Assembly: GCA_936440205.1 (NCBI GenBank)
Contig: OW387150.1
Coordinates: 14,854,152 to 14,918,151, forward strand
Length of the DNA stretch: 64,000 nucleotides
Source of the DNA: Lepidonotus clava
Taxonomy: Eukaryota; Annelida; Polychaeta; Phyllodocida; Polynoidae
Direction: 5' to 3'
Under the pieces are notes generated by a model. That model was not told where the DNA came from and did no database searches. It was given only the letters and a program-made list of their open reading frames with translations. Both the position numbers and the translations under genes were made by a program. Shown piece by piece: positions 1 through 13,500 of this stretch (its first letter is position 1; each line of letters opens with the position of its first letter).

Positions 1-1487
1 CTCCTAGGGGCAGCCCTGAAAGGACGGACCTCACCTAAGGCTGTGGCAACAGAGGTGTAAAGCATAGGTGACAAACGGGTCTTTAACGTGCGATTGTCTA
101 GACCTTTTTTATTATAAATGTAAGAAGAAGGGTAGAAAAATGCCCATAAGAATAATGTGTTTATATAGTATACTTGCTACGGGATTCACTGTTATTATTC
201 GGTATGTATTTTGAGTTTAAGACTGAGGAGAAAAGGGGTTTAACCAATTGAATTTGATCCTATCTTGTTGTGGTTGGTTGACTATAATAGTCATCGCCAA
301 AGATTCTCACACAATAACTATATTCATATCCTTCGTTTGTTCGGGTCCTGTTTTTTCCAAAACCCTATTAAGTAGCCACGTCTTTCAATCTTTACCATGC
401 TTCCGTAACTAATTGAGCCAATCAGCTCAAATATGAGCTTTAATATCAGCCATTTCCTTTCAGCAAAAAATGTAATTGTTTGTTAGGTGTAAATGACTAG
501 TCTAATCGATCACAATATCTGCGTAGTCTTGTACCCAACCACATGATCTGAGCGTTTACTTTCGGCATCAATTGATTCCTACTTTACCTTTCTACTTTTA
601 GAACATATGTTTATAACTTTGTCCATCAGTGTCGACGAAATTCGTAGAAATGCAAGTTTTAGAAATTCATAATCACATTTTAAAAAAACATTGGCAAGAT
701 CTGGAAAAGTTCACTAGTTTCGTTTTCTTTGATTGTTTCGGAGAACCGTTCGATCTCAGGGTCAATGCTTTTGTCTAACTCTAGCCAAGAAAAATCCAAA
801 GCATATCCACAGCCAAAATGACTCGCGAAAATCATCATTGGCCACTTTTCATGAAAAATTAGGATGTTGTGGTTGCAATTAGTTGGCATCCAAGAGCTTC
901 CCCCCTAATTACCAAACTGGTTATACTTAATGCACATCATTACATGTCAGATGTTTGGCAGGTGTATTGTCCAACGTCCACTTTATAAAGTCTATCACAT
1001 GTGATTTTCAATCACGTGTGATATACAATATGCATATGACGAACAGTTTCAAGCACAGACACGTGAGTTAGACACACGTGTATTGAATTTGTGTAATTTA
1101 TGTTTTCAAGTACCTTATGCGCTGTAGAAAACATGTTATTTTGCTATCCAGCATGTTACTTTTGTTCTCATAGCCTGTATCTTTCATTTGGTAATCTTTT
1201 TCCTTTTTTCTACAATCTATTGCCTGTGAGGATTTTGTTGGCGCTATATTCATGAGGCATTTTCATGTTTACGTTTGACTTATAAATCCTAATGATTTTA
1301 TAACGAGGTTGAATAATTGTGTCGTTGAACGTTCTTGACAATCAGTTTTTGTAGATTGATAACCAGTTTGATAGGTGTTGTCAGATTAATTAGGTCAAAA
1401 CTACATTATCACTTTGTACTGTATACTATATACATTTATTCTGTTGCTTACAATTCACCTTACCACAGATTTTCAGTTCTTTAAGAA
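1..1487. other. AT-rich stretch without a recognised gene
   Basis: No exon chain, RNA gene or clear repeat is visible. A 69-codon minus-strand frame at 680-889 has a protein-like composition, but it has no recognisable family, no neighbouring exon and no convincing splice signals, so I do not call it a gene. Confidence 0.5.
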
Positions 1488-1736
1488 CCTGCAGGCTAAT
1501 TTGATCTGAATTTGTCGACAAAACCCCTGGAAAACATATAGAAAATAAACAATTTATTGTTATATATATATATATATATATCCATATGAAATGCATACAT
1601 CTTCAAACAACTTAAATGATGATCACTAGTTTTTGATAATGTTAATATTCTAATTAGGATATAATTCATGAAAATTACTATGCTAAAGCCTTGCGTTTTG
1701 TTGACATAATATTACCCAGCATGCAACCTGATAGCA
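1488..1736 (+). repeat. MITE copy, CTGCAGGTTA-type ends (old copy)
   Basis: This ~250-bp block matches the reverse complement of 19,204-19,482 along its length. Shared landmarks are a CCTGCAGG end, TTTTGTCGACAAAA just inside, and an ATTACCCAGCATGC block near the other end. A (TA)n run at about 1561-1581 sits inside it. There is no coding capacity. The better copy is flanked by TA dinucleotides, which suggests a Tc1/mariner-type non-autonomous element. This copy is more diverged at its ends. Confidence 0.6.
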
Positions 1737-3930
1737 GTACAGGCTATTTCACTGTCCCACGTTTCTACTTTATGACATTAAATTCTGTAAATTTATATAT
1801 AAAGGGAAAGAATCAGAAAAAAAGTAAAAGTAAAAGTAACAGCAGAAGGTCTCATTGTTTAATTGATTTTAGTTGTTACAATTGTTATCGTGCACTGGGC
1901 CAACGATGTGTCCCAGTATTACGTTAACTGATTAATGACACATCATGCATTACCAGGCCAACATATTTATGATAATTTATGCATGATGGTTAATCTTTCA
2001 AAAGAATCCCAAAGAAGATAATGAAGTTGCTTAGTATGAAAATGATACCTCAGTGACATGCAAATACTATTTTTCTGAAATTATCCAGGAATACTTTTAT
2101 CTATCAGTGCATATTTTCAAAATTTGACTTTTAGCCAATTGTTCCAAATAGTGACTCGCTGGTTGTTATGTCTATTGGTCAAAATCCATGAATTAACAGT
2201 ACATCCTGAGATATCAGCACATCCTATTACATCAGCACAATCTGTAATACAAGATTGCACCGGTTTCTGTAAAAGTAGCCCCAATCTGATAAGGGCATTA
2301 GTTCAAGAGTTCAAGAAGTATATCATATGTCATATGTACTTGTATACATGACACCTTATTACACTAACTGTATTTTATATAAACCAAGATATAATACAGT
2401 GTACGATTCTGAAAAGCAGCGCTTGGCTTAAGAATTGTCGAACTGCTTTTGTGAAATAAAAAAAAAAGTAGATGGTTGATTCTCATGAGCCAAGGCCACA
2501 TCAGCATTTCAGCCATAAAAATAGATCTTCATAATTCTTTGAGATATCTTAATGTTCATGTCACTGTATATTTACGTGCTATTTGAACACTCATAACAAT
2601 AAAACTCTAGGATTTTTACATGACACATTTCAGAGAATGAATACAACGTTGTCCCTCAGACAAGTAAATAGGGGCTAGTTATCCATTCGATATTTGCTTT
2701 TTAGAGTGACACACAAGTACAAGCTATAAAGTGAACTTCTTTTATGTATCCTATGAAATGATTGCACCTGTATTGTTTATTTTTCTCTTATTATTAGTGT
2801 GCACATAATAGTTTAGGGTCAATTCATGTTGAATACAATCTTTATCCATTAATTTTCATACTTGATTATTATATTGCATATTTCATCTGTATATGTATGA
2901 TGACACATATGTTATACCAAGGCTGTTTTGATTTACATTTTCTATTCCCCTTTAGTGTTTTTTCATAGATGTGTACTACCCAGAAAGCCAACAAATCACT
3001 GCATTTTTTACTATATTTTGGATGGATTTGTTTTATTTTCCAAATATGATTTTGGTATTGTATTTCTGTATTGACTACCATTACATGTTTTCAATGTATA
3101 CGCCATGGATAATTTCAAGAAAGAAATAGAAATTGTGAAACAACTGCATTCTTTTCCTTTAATTCAAGAAAATATGAGTGTGAAGTGTTATTTTAAAGGA
3201 AAATATTTACAGGACCCAAATGCAACAAGGTTACAAGGCTTTGTAAAGTTACAAATGCCCCCTGAAGGGTATATTTTGAGCTATAATTTTCATAATGTTT
3301 ATTAGATTTATGCAAAAGTGGGATTCACATCAATTTAAAGTGAGCTAAAACCAATAAATTCAACAAAATTTTCCAAACTCAAATAATAATGGAAATCCAT
3401 TCCTTGAGCAAATTTCTGGGCCATGTTAAAATCTGAACCACGAGAATTATTAGAAACATGTTTTTCTTGCTCAACTCAAATAATGTGGATCACAAAATTG
3501 GGCTGTTTATAAACAAATAGAAATACCATCTCTTGAAATTCAACTTCAGTTTGAGCTAGTTTTCACAGCTAATACTTTACCACTGATCATCATGACCTTA
3601 ACTAGACTTATCTAACATATTTCTATACTTATCTGAGTTTTGAGAATGTTGTCAATTATTTTGGTTTTGGGTCCCTTTAAGGTTTAATGTAGGCGCATCT
3701 ATTACGTCTCTGATCTATATAACTTACACATAGACATATATAATTCAGGGTTATGACCCCCTTTCATAAGAAAAAAAAAACGAGCTGCTTTCTGATCCTT
3801 GCCTTGGTCTGTTGACATAAGTGTCATTGACCCTGGGTTCTCTTGTTATACAACTCAGGTCAGAATTCTTTTATCTAATGAGTCATATCTAATGGGTAAG
3901 CAGATAATAGTGTTTCTGTAAGGGTGTTTG
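1737..3930. other. Intergenic, no confident gene
   Basis: The stretch is AT-rich. The only frame worth noting is a 66-codon plus-strand ORF at 3105-3305 with a good start context (gccATGG) and protein-like composition. It matches no family I recognise and could be chance or a fragment of an old gene. Nothing else is evident. Confidence 0.4.
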
Positions 3931-3934
3931 TAGA

Positions 3935-3942
3935 TATATAAG
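3935..3942 (+). promoter_or_regulatory. TATA box of the hydrolase gene
   Basis: TATATAAG lies 59 nt upstream of the start codon at 4001. A start site about 30 nt downstream, near 3965, would give a short 5'UTR of about 36 nt. The strong TATA box and short leader fit a regulated, tissue-restricted secreted-enzyme gene, which is an inference. Confidence 0.55.
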
Positions 3943-4000
3943 GAGAGGTATACCATAAGACAGTCAGACAAAATTGAAGAAAGATCACTAACTAAGCATC

Positions 4001-6785
4001 ATGCATCATCCCTTGGCATTGTTTATTTGTTTATGGATCCTATGTAGGGGTAAGTATACATATACCATTGTCCCTTACATGGTGGAAATCTGAAGACGAA
4101 GAAATGTCAGTAATCAGTATAATTTGGCTACTTACATCTTATCTAGGACTAGTTGGTAGAAAAATGTCAGGCTTGGGGATTTCAATAGCAGTCAAGCAGC
4201 AAAGTGAGGTCTGTTGCTTCTACCTGTTGATACTGTAATGTAGTGCATGCAGCTCTAGGGAAATGTGCAACTGACTTTGATCTTGATGATGTTAGCCCAA
4301 TACATGTAAAAGGACCAAATTGGTGAGACGATTGCATTAATCTTTTCTGAACAAAGCAACAAATCTAACACCCCTAGTGAACCCTTTTATTCAAGTTCTG
4401 TAAACGTATATTCTTGGTTCCATGTTCTATTTAGGTGAAGCTATCTATCAAGCAAAGGGGAATCCATACGAAGACGGAGCACTCCTGGGGTCAGTCAAAG
4501 AGACCTATCTTGAGGCAGCGAACACAGATGGTCTAGAGTCAGACACACTAAGTGAGTCAATTTGTACCAATTTCATTGTTGTCCATTTGTGGATTTAGAC
4601 AAGGGTGTGTGTATTATCAAGAATGATCTGACCTCTAAAGTGGGCTTTTGGGGAAGTATTTTTATATTAATTATTTGACCACAAAAAATCACAGTGCAAA
4701 TGGAAGTAAGGGTTCACTGACCGAATTTTGTTTTCTTTTGGTGCCACTTAAATTGCCAGCAGTTCTCAAAGTAAATTGGCAATGATTAGTTCAGTGGGAT
4801 ACGGTTGGATTACCTGGTCACTGGGGAAATTATCACATAGGCCATCGAGGCTTTCAAGGCTTGTGCAGTAATTTATTAGTGAATTTACCGAAAGGCTAAT
4901 TTCATGTTTACGTTTCAAAGCATGATGTTTGCATTTGTGAATATTAGTAATACATCAATTTGTCATTTCAGTTTTGTATCCTGATAAAAATGATGTGTTT
5001 GGCGTGTTCTACTTCATCGGTGGTTGGGAAGGAATAGTCCCTTCCACTATCTACCACACGTTCCTCACCAAAGTGGCAGCTCATGGGTTCATTGTTGTAG
5101 GACCATGGCCACTCAGTTCCGAGGAACCCGATGATGTTGATGTCGTTTACAGTGCACTTATTTGGGTAGCTTTACAAGCATCTCACATGGTCCAATATAA
5201 ATAAGTTTTGAATAATTATTATGATTAATTAAAATTCATGGCTAATATGCATGTTCCATCTACTGTAAGTTATATTGAAATTTCTTTTTAAAAAATGCTA
5301 AAAGAAAAGGGGATGTTTTATCACATTAATGCAATGTGTTTGTTTTTGCATCTAATTGAAATTATATCTTATCTTCTCCAGGCCAAAGAAAATGTCTACA
5401 AATACACGGGTGGTGCAAAACCCGACTTTGAGTATTTAGCAGTTGGAGCACATTCTGCTGGTGCCAATTCCCTTCTGAAGACTCTCAGTGCCAATAGGAC
5501 AACAGCCTTGGTAGGTGGCTTTAATAAACAGAATACATTAATAATATGATGAGGTTCACATTTCCTCTTTCTTGTTCAATATCCTTATGTTTTTTCTTCT
5601 CTTTTTTTCACACCCTCATCTCTCCTCTTAGACTTGATACAAATGGCTTGAAAATCTTTGAGTATATCATAGTTTCATTATGATAATGTATTTGTGATCA
5701 ATACACCTGTGTATTAATTTGATAATGTACATAACTGTAAAAAGTTGGAGGTACTTATAGGCCTAATACATGATTGTGCATATGAGCTTATTAATATGTA
5801 ATACTGTTATAGGCATTTGTTGGTCTCGAGGCATTCAGTGCAGAACTAGAGAAGGAAGTAGAGTTTTCAATCCCAGGCCTCTTCCTTGGAACACAACTTT
5901 CTGAGTACAGCTGCTCCATACCAGGATTTGATTTTGAGAACTTTTACAACAACTGGAAGTGTCCACGTGTCATGGTAGAAGTTAAGGTAGGAAACCGCGG
6001 ATCAAATTGTCATTACCCTGATTTTGTCTATCAACCTTTGAAGACCTTTACAAGGCGAACTGTATAATTCAATCTTGATTGATTTTCAAAAGAATATAAT
6101 TCAATCTTTTGCCATAAAGAATATAATTCAATCTTTTGCCATCAAAAATACAAAAGCATCTGAGTGCTAGCTAGTACATGTAATTTTTACAGAAATGTGC
6201 AGTTGAATTTCTGGTGACCAGACATTGTCAATAAGATTAACAAAATGTATCAGTTTATTGTTTTTTTTGCATTCACAGGGAATAGGTCACTGTGGTATTA
6301 TGGATGATGCCGCATGGGCAAGTGAGTACCATAGACAAATATTGATGTAAATGTGTCAGCTAATTCATTATTATTCTACATGTTTGGAATACTGAACTTG
6401 AAAACAAGCTTATTATTTGAGGCCAATAAACATACACCAAAGAATGAAATCCCTTTCCATATTGACATATCAACGTTCATTGACCGCATCCTGATAGTGC
6501 CGTTCTTATGATTTACTATTACAATTGAATATGGGCACATCTTCAACATATATATCATGGATAATGATATCTAACTCATTTTGTATTACAGTATGTGACT
6601 CTACACAGCGATGCCGCACTGGTGATGCCAACCTCATCCCATCCTACAGGCAATTCACGCAGGGATACGTCTCTGCCTTTCTGATGGTCCACGTGCAGAA
6701 AAACCCTGCTCAGTACAAATATGTCACCGATCGCTCCCTCATGCCCTTTGAGCTGACAAAAATGAAGACTGATATTGCATGTTAA
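4001..6785 (+). CDS. Secreted chlorophyllase-like alpha/beta hydrolase (7 exons, 299 aa)
   Basis: Exons 4001-4049, 4435-4551, 4972-5165, 5382-5510, 5813-5986, 6279-6321 and 6592-6785 join in frame with GT-AG introns to 299 codons plus TAA. The first exon encodes a hydrophobic signal peptide (MHHPLALFICLWILC), so the enzyme is probably secreted or lumenal. The order of motifs is that of the chlorophyllase/PET-hydrolase-like branch of the alpha/beta hydrolases: strand and turn FYFIGGWEG (the usual oxyanion region), nucleophile elbow GAHSAG with Ser145, a LGTQLSEYS segment, and GIGHCGIMDD with the likely catalytic His225. Where plant chlorophyllases have a catalytic Asp in a 'LDPV' motif, this protein reads GLEAF, so Glu169 may be the acid residue. 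The family hydrolyses esters; the true substrate (pheophorbide/phytyl ester, lipid or other) cannot be read from the sequence. Start chosen for the signal peptide and the TATA box upstream. Confidence 0.85.
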
Positions 6786-6865
6786 TCTAGACCCTTTTTT
6801 TTGCATATTGAACAAATAATAAATTAGCATTCAAAATCTGATTAACAATATATGTTCGGGTTATG

Positions 6866-6871
6866 AATAAA
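6866..6871 (+). terminator. Poly(A) signal of the hydrolase gene
   Basis: AATAAA lies 81 nt after the TAA stop at 6783-6785. It is the first canonical signal in the 3' flank. Confidence 0.55.
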
Positions 6872-9800
6872 ATATTTGGATATCTAGAGTATAAAGTGGA
6901 ATTCTCAGAGGACGTGTAGTTTTGGAGGTTTTAGGGAGGATCTTTGAAAATTTAACTTCCAATAAAAAGTGGGAAAATGAAAAAGACTATAAACCTTTAA
7001 ATGTTGAGGCACATTGCAACACTTTACATAGAATCTACCATCTAGGCTAACCTGCAGGTAAAACTCAAGAAATTTGCTATACGTGGTTGGGAGAATTGTA
7101 TTTGAATAACACACAAATCTGTTCGGCTAGAGCATATAAGTTAGAGCTATGAAAAATGAGAAAGTATTATTTTGATAGTAGTTGTGTACTGGAATGGGGA
7201 CATCTAGGAAAATGAAAGAAAACAATTTGTATTCTGCGATGTCCTTCCAGGCACCAACAGTCAAGGAAAGAAATAATGTATCAATAGCAGCAGTTAATGA
7301 TACACAACTATGGCCATGAAAAGTAAAACTAAGGTAATGATTTTGGTTAGGCTCTCCTTAGGGGTCTGTCCTCAAATTAAAGAGGCAAAATGTATGATAT
7401 CAGAATTGGTTTTGGATCTTAACCTCCATTATCAAGATATTTAACATGTTGACAGATAGTATCCTTCTATGGAAATAATTGTCATTATTTGGCAAGGCAG
7501 ATCGCAGGAGATAAATTAGGCTCAGTATAACCAATAATTATTCAGATATTACCTTGTAGTATGGGCCTATATGTATTGGTGAATGTCAATGCACTTTGTT
7601 CAATGATTTCATCTGACTTTTAGGATATCTTTATCACTCATTTTTTATGATGTATGTCTATATCCTACCGAGGTCTAATTGACCAGTTTAGAAACTCGTG
7701 GTTTGAACACACGTGTCTTTGATCAATTCAATTTAGGATGGTGTCTATTTTGCTTTCACGAAAGAAGTGGCTAGAATATGAGAGAAAGCAGTATTTCTAA
7801 TATGAAGTTTCTATGGACCCTCATCTGCCTAAGCACCACATGTTTGAGTTAATCTATAAATTGATAAAATAAAAAACGTATTAAAACCTTAGGTCGAGGT
7901 TCTATAGTACCTGAGCTTATTCACAACTATTTGAAGGTTAGTGGAGGACAAAGGGTAAAAGAAGCATTAATGCTAATAGAAAATGTTATCGTTACAAGTG
8001 GTTTAAAAGGTGTGTGTCTCTAATCTATTTTCCACATAATTAATATGAAGTTTACTATTTTGATAAATCTTGTATTCTTTATGACCGTCCTCCGTTGATA
8101 ATCGCTCTGTTCTGGCTACCAGACAGAGCCGTGCAATACTAAGCAAAAATGTAAATACAGAACATGCTTATTATTGATTGCGTTTGATCATCTTCACAAT
8201 TTGTGATTGAAAAATATTTTAGCTTTTTGTGTATAATTCTGTGTATCATGATTCAATGATAAACATTCCTCCTTGTAAGAGTCCAAGTTTCCCTATCTGA
8301 TTATAGGCTAATTAGTCACTATTCAATTAAGGGATTTACTTTCTCACAATGAGGGATTCTGCCTATCACAAAAATAATGATATATATCTGAATAATCTGG
8401 AAGAGGGCTGATAAGTATTAGAATAATGTGACAGAGGAAGTCACTAATTGTCACACAATGATTTGACCTATCAGCCTAAACTGCCATACAAATATCGGCC
8501 CAGGAGGTAAGAAATTAGAAATTACCTAAAGACTACAGAAAGGTCACACAGAAGGTGTCTATTACAATCAAAAGGTCTGTCCTTACCTGACTGACCCCAG
8601 GTCTGGTGGCCATGGCCCTAAAGGGGGCCATTCCTACAGTCTGTAGCCCCAAGTTGGTAGGTGACCTCTCCTTTCACTACACCTGACCCTCATGGCTACT
8701 CCAGGTGATGGCATTAGGGCCACAGCTAGCCACTGATGTAAGTGCTCACTACAAGACCTCCACACCCATTCCTGGAGGTCTCTTGGTGTATTTTATCCAG
8801 GTAGAAGCATGTAGAGTAACTCCCATTCATTACACTGTATATCCCACCTGAGATCACTCTAATACTTCCCCTATGTTGGACGCCAGTAGACCTTTAACCT
8901 GACCCAGTGAGGCAGGAAGGGTCTAATTAACTGAGGGGATTTTAATGTAGGTCAATGACACCTGGTCACGATTTGACTCCAGGTGAGTAGGAGTTAACTG
9001 GCATGGTGAGCCGTTCCTCTACTCTGCCTCTGACTCTGGGAGCCACAATTCAATGTACTGTTCACTTTCTAATTTCACATGGAAGATTGCAAATATTTGA
9101 GATATTGTTTGCAATGCTGGGTCTGATTAGAAGTATTTATTTATCCATAATGATAAGAATTTGCATTATTTAGACCATCCACGTGAACGTACATGATGTA
9201 CTGGTTAAACATAATAGTGATGTTAACATTTGTAGTTTTTCTCTTGAAATTGTTTGCAATAAGCTTTTTGCTTAGCACTGGCATTCTTGGTAAAAGAAAG
9301 TTCAATTGCTTTAATTATATAGCTCAATGATATAGGCGGAGTATGTATAATTACATTGTGAATGTAGCCTACAAACTAATTGCTTTTTTCACATGTACAT
9401 CTTTTAGGTAGTTATCATTCCTAACATACAAAGCCATTACCACGTTGCAACACCAGGAAGTTGTGAAACTAATAATTACAATCACTATTGAAATCATTAT
9501 ACTTTAAAAGAATGATGTTGTTATAAAAGTTGAAGTCTAATTATGGATGGGTTTGATTAGATTATTGTAATTAACATCTTATTTTTGCCTTTAATAATTA
9601 TTTTCATCAATACGATTTAATGATGGTAATTACAAATCTCTTTATCCATAAAAAGACTGATTCTCGTTAAATTGCAATTTGGACAAGTTACAATTAATGC
9701 TGTTTAAAAGTACAGATTAAGGATAGGAACTTTAGGTTTGGAGGTTGTTAATTATATCATGGAGTCTTTCTTGTGTCAAACGTTTTCCTTGTGTAGCCTT

Positions 9801-12480
9801 CGAATTCGCTTTGATTGAAACATCAAATATTATGTCATTGTTTAAAGGGTTTCGACTTATAGCTTATCATCAGCTGACCTTGATCGTAGGACGTCAATTG
9901 TCACGCAGAATGATAGATGGGCAACATAATTGTTTCTTGGCAGGGCCATTACCTATGACATTCTGTAATGTATGCGCCATTTCATGCATTTTCAATTGAC
10001 TTTTGATTGGATAATAAGGCAGTTAGTTCATGTATAATGAATACTAATTACTTCACTTCATGCTTTCCTTTAGGGGAAAATGTATTTGGCGTCACTTAGT
10101 TGAGTGTCTGGATAGTGTCCAAAATAATGCTTTATGGGGCATCCTGAATAAACTGCGTCATTGGAATATCATCAGCTCAGCATTGAAACTTCAAATAAAA
10201 GAAATTTCTGAACATTATCATAAAAAAAATATATATCATAATGGGCTATAGACATTGGGGAAATATGTGGGCCCAAACATCGATATCATGCCAGAAAGAT
10301 GTTATGTATAGTTGTCTTGAAATTTCCACAAAAAAAAAAAAAAAATGGCCTGGGAACCAGATTTGTGACCATTACAACTTGCAAATTTATTAGCAATGAT
10401 CATATATTGTATCTTGTATCTTGTTCCATCTGATTAGAAATATGGCTGTGTGCTCGAATCAGAATTAAAAGCTCGAGAGATTGACCAACGTAGTCGGACA
10501 AAGGTTAGTCATGTTACCTGCGCATTCATAAGTTGTAAAATACAGGTCACATTGATGCCAATGGCAATAGTCCCCATGTCTAATAGTTTTACTTCTCCTT
10601 ATCAAATTGCAAAATAAGATAAATAGTTACGTTGAAAATCTACCCATATAATCCTTACTGGAGGCTTGTGAATGAAGTACATGTACTTGCACATTCAGGA
10701 TTATATCAAAGATACATGTGGCACCGGTACTCCATCTGTGGAGAAACAATCACACACATGGATTTGCCCTTTGGTGGCGTCATCTATTGGATATAGTGGC
10801 TACACGCTAGAATAGCCTTCTGTTCTGTCCAGGAAATTTTGTTGGTTTATTCTTGCATTATGATATATTAAATGTTATAGCTCTCAATGTGTCTGAATTA
10901 TCCAAGCCCAAAAGTAATTATTTACTTATTTTATACTTCTCACCTGTAGACATAACCCAAATGGATAGTGTGATTCGTATAGATATAATCATGCCTACTA
11001 TCATTTATGATAGTTTAGTGGTTGCTAATGGTTTTCAAATGATAATGTAATTGTAATAATCATACATAATACTGTTACCCAAATTATGATGGTGTTTATA
11101 CTTCGAAGTATGTAGTACCATTCCATTACAGATCTCCAAAATAAGTATTTACACGATAGAATACAAATGCGGTTCTCTAAAAATGGTCCAACTGTTGCTG
11201 ACAAAGGTTTACCAGAACTTTTTTGCCCCCATGAATGTGTGATACCCTAATTTGATTAGGGGAAAGGCCGAGTAGTAGTAATTAGATTTACCATCACAAT
11301 AGCCATGGATCTAGTGCAAAATAATTCTCTGCATTCACATAATTATTCTAGCAAACGTTAAGACATTTATATTACTATCATTAATTTCAAAAGTGTCCTA
11401 TTTTTAGTTTTCATTATAAAGTGATAGAAGGGGACAAATAATTATCCTTGGGAGAAAATGACAACTATTCCTAGGAATGCTAAATACACGGCCAGGGCAA
11501 ATAGCTCTAGAGGCAAATATGCAAGAAATGTCCGCGGAAAAAAACAACTGGAAATCCTCTCTTTATTTACAGGAATGTGTTGTTACTCACTTTACAAACA
11601 CTGGGCGTGTCTTTTTATAATCATGTAATTCCAAGTAATTACCATAGCAAATTAAAATATATACATCCGAATTCACATCATAAACGAAGTCTATGATAAA
11701 GTTACCTTTAAAGTTGCTTCAGTATTGAGTCTCCATATATAGTTACCTTAGATGAAATTAATCAGGTGATTGTGTCCAGGAAGTTACGGCCACGGCTGAT
11801 TGCAGAACATGTGAAATTGTGAATTTCGCATGCAGCTTTTTAATTGGCTGGCGACGCTATGAATCAATTTGATTAATTACATTTTTAATAGAATAACAAG
11901 GTCCATGGATGTTCCTATCAACTCAGTTATGGAGACTTGATTAGGCTATGATACGTTTTGTCCAAACTCAATTGTAAACCCAATATGGGATGGGCTGATT
12001 ATTGCACAAGGTATACATAATACATATATAAGACCTTGCCTAGGTGACACTATGAAAAAGTAGTGCCTGCAATGCATTATGAAGATGAGGTGATGATAGT
12101 AAACGATGCAAAGTTAAAGATGATCTTTTTCCAAAGTCTAATACAACATCAATGATACAGCAATCTTCAGCAAGCCCACTTTGAATCAGATTATGCAAAA
12201 TGCATTGTCGGTCAGGACGAAGAGGAATTTGGAAATATCCATAATTAAAGATACAGATTTTGTCATAAGTGTCTCTGTACCCAGATAAGAGAACAGTTTG
12301 TATTGTAATTACAATATAAGTGACCTTCAAATGGTAACATCACTCAGTCCAGATTCTGCCTGAAATGTCACAACCGTCACGACTTGTATATTGTATCGTT
12401 AATTTGAGGTGCCTCTAGTCTCATCGCTTGGGCTCTCGTTATCCATCATATATAGCTAGGCTCTACCTAGTTTTTTAATG
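6872..12480. other. Gene-poor intergenic region
   Basis: No exon chain is found on either strand. A GC-richer patch at about 8560-9060 (many CCAGGT and GGTGACC words) contrasts with the AT-rich surroundings but has no open frame; it may be an old repeat or regulatory DNA. A homopolymer A run lies near 10,330. Short frames at 9745-9999, 10,853-11,050 and 12,040-12,330 show no family resemblance. Confidence 0.5.
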
Positions 12481-12489
12481 GATTTTATT

Positions 12490-12960
12490 CATACAAGATG
12501 CTCCGCATCTCGGCTCAAACAGAGCACTCTGCCACTTCGACGCTTGCTTTCCCGGCGCGGAGGTACACCTCGACGAGTTTCCAAATTCCACAGTACAAAA
12601 AGCGACGACGCGGCGGTTGCTACGTTCGTTGCCTCGACAACAGTGTCATAGCGACGTGCGTAACGTTATGAAATTGCTTGAAACGAACACAGCGACCTTT
12701 TAACAAATGCATATCATTACTGTACATGTATTGAGAGTTACTGACATAATCATACAATGGCTACAAAAACAACTTTGAATTGAAATATTCAATCTCATTT
12801 TGCCGTGAGTTCCTTCCGCTGGATTGCATTTCGGCAGGTGTAACTTTTATATTGAAAGGAATGAACGCTGGAGGCTGATACCAGCGAAAAAACATGGCGG
12901 CACATGGACGAAATCTCGTTTCAACAGCGTTTTTAAGAAGGGGGAACTAAACCATCTTCA
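12490..12960. other. CpG-rich island without a coding frame
   Basis: CpG dinucleotides are dense at 12,500-12,670 (gcgacgacgcggcgg and similar), in strong contrast with the flanks. A second patch near 12,890 includes ACATGGCGGCAC, which resembles a YY1-type core-promoter word. It lies ~0.5 kb beyond the 3' end of the minus-strand reductase gene. It could be a promoter of an undetected transcript or a CpG-rich repeat. Confidence 0.35.
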
Positions 12961-12989
12961 GGACCTGGTGGTCCTGTACTTCCTCTACC

Positions 12990-13500
12990 TGCACACCACG
13001 TAGATAGTCTTTGCCAATCACTTAGGTAGTCCATACCCATCAGTTAGGTAGCCTACTTCCATCAGTTAGGTAGCTTACAAGTTACATCCATCACTGAAAT
13101 CATTTACAACCTTTGGATAGGCCATTCTCATCACTCGGGTTTCTGGGCCAATGCCCATTCCTTAAGTAGTCTACTTCCATCACTCAGATATCGTTCCATC
13201 ACTTTGGTAGACTACAACCATCACTTAAATATTATCGTTCCATCACTTTGGTAGACACCAGCCATCACTTAGGTATTATCGGTCCATCACTTTGGTAGAC
13301 TCCAGCCATCACTTAGGTATTATCGGTCCATCACTATGGTAGACTACAACCATCACTTGAATATTATCGTTCCATCACTTTGGTAGACACCAGCCATCAC
13401 TTAGGTATTATTGGTCCATCTCTTTGGTAGACTCCAGCCATCACTTAGGTATTATCGGTCCATCACTATGGCAGACTTCAGCCATCACTTAGGTAGGCCA
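12990..13500. repeat. 44-bp minisatellite with a 132-bp higher-order unit
   Basis: From 13,196 the sequence is a clean array of 44-bp units starting CCATCACTTTGGTAGAC: 13,196, 13,240, 13,284, 13,328, 13,372, 13,416 and a partial at 13,460. Each unit is two ~22-bp halves that both begin CCATCACTT. Units 1-3 and 4-6 repeat as a trio (variants actacaac / acaccag / actccag), so the array has a 132-bp higher-order period. Upstream, 12,990-13,195 holds degenerate half-units. The last unit contains the final codons and stop of the minus-strand reductase gene. Confidence 0.9.

Noticed and set aside
12040-12330. 96-codon minus-strand frame
   Set aside because: No family resemblance, no splice partners and no link to the neighbouring reductase.
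12990-13500. CRISPR-like array
   Set aside because: Units are contiguous 44-bp tandem repeats without unique spacers, in a eukaryotic gene context; it is a minisatellite.
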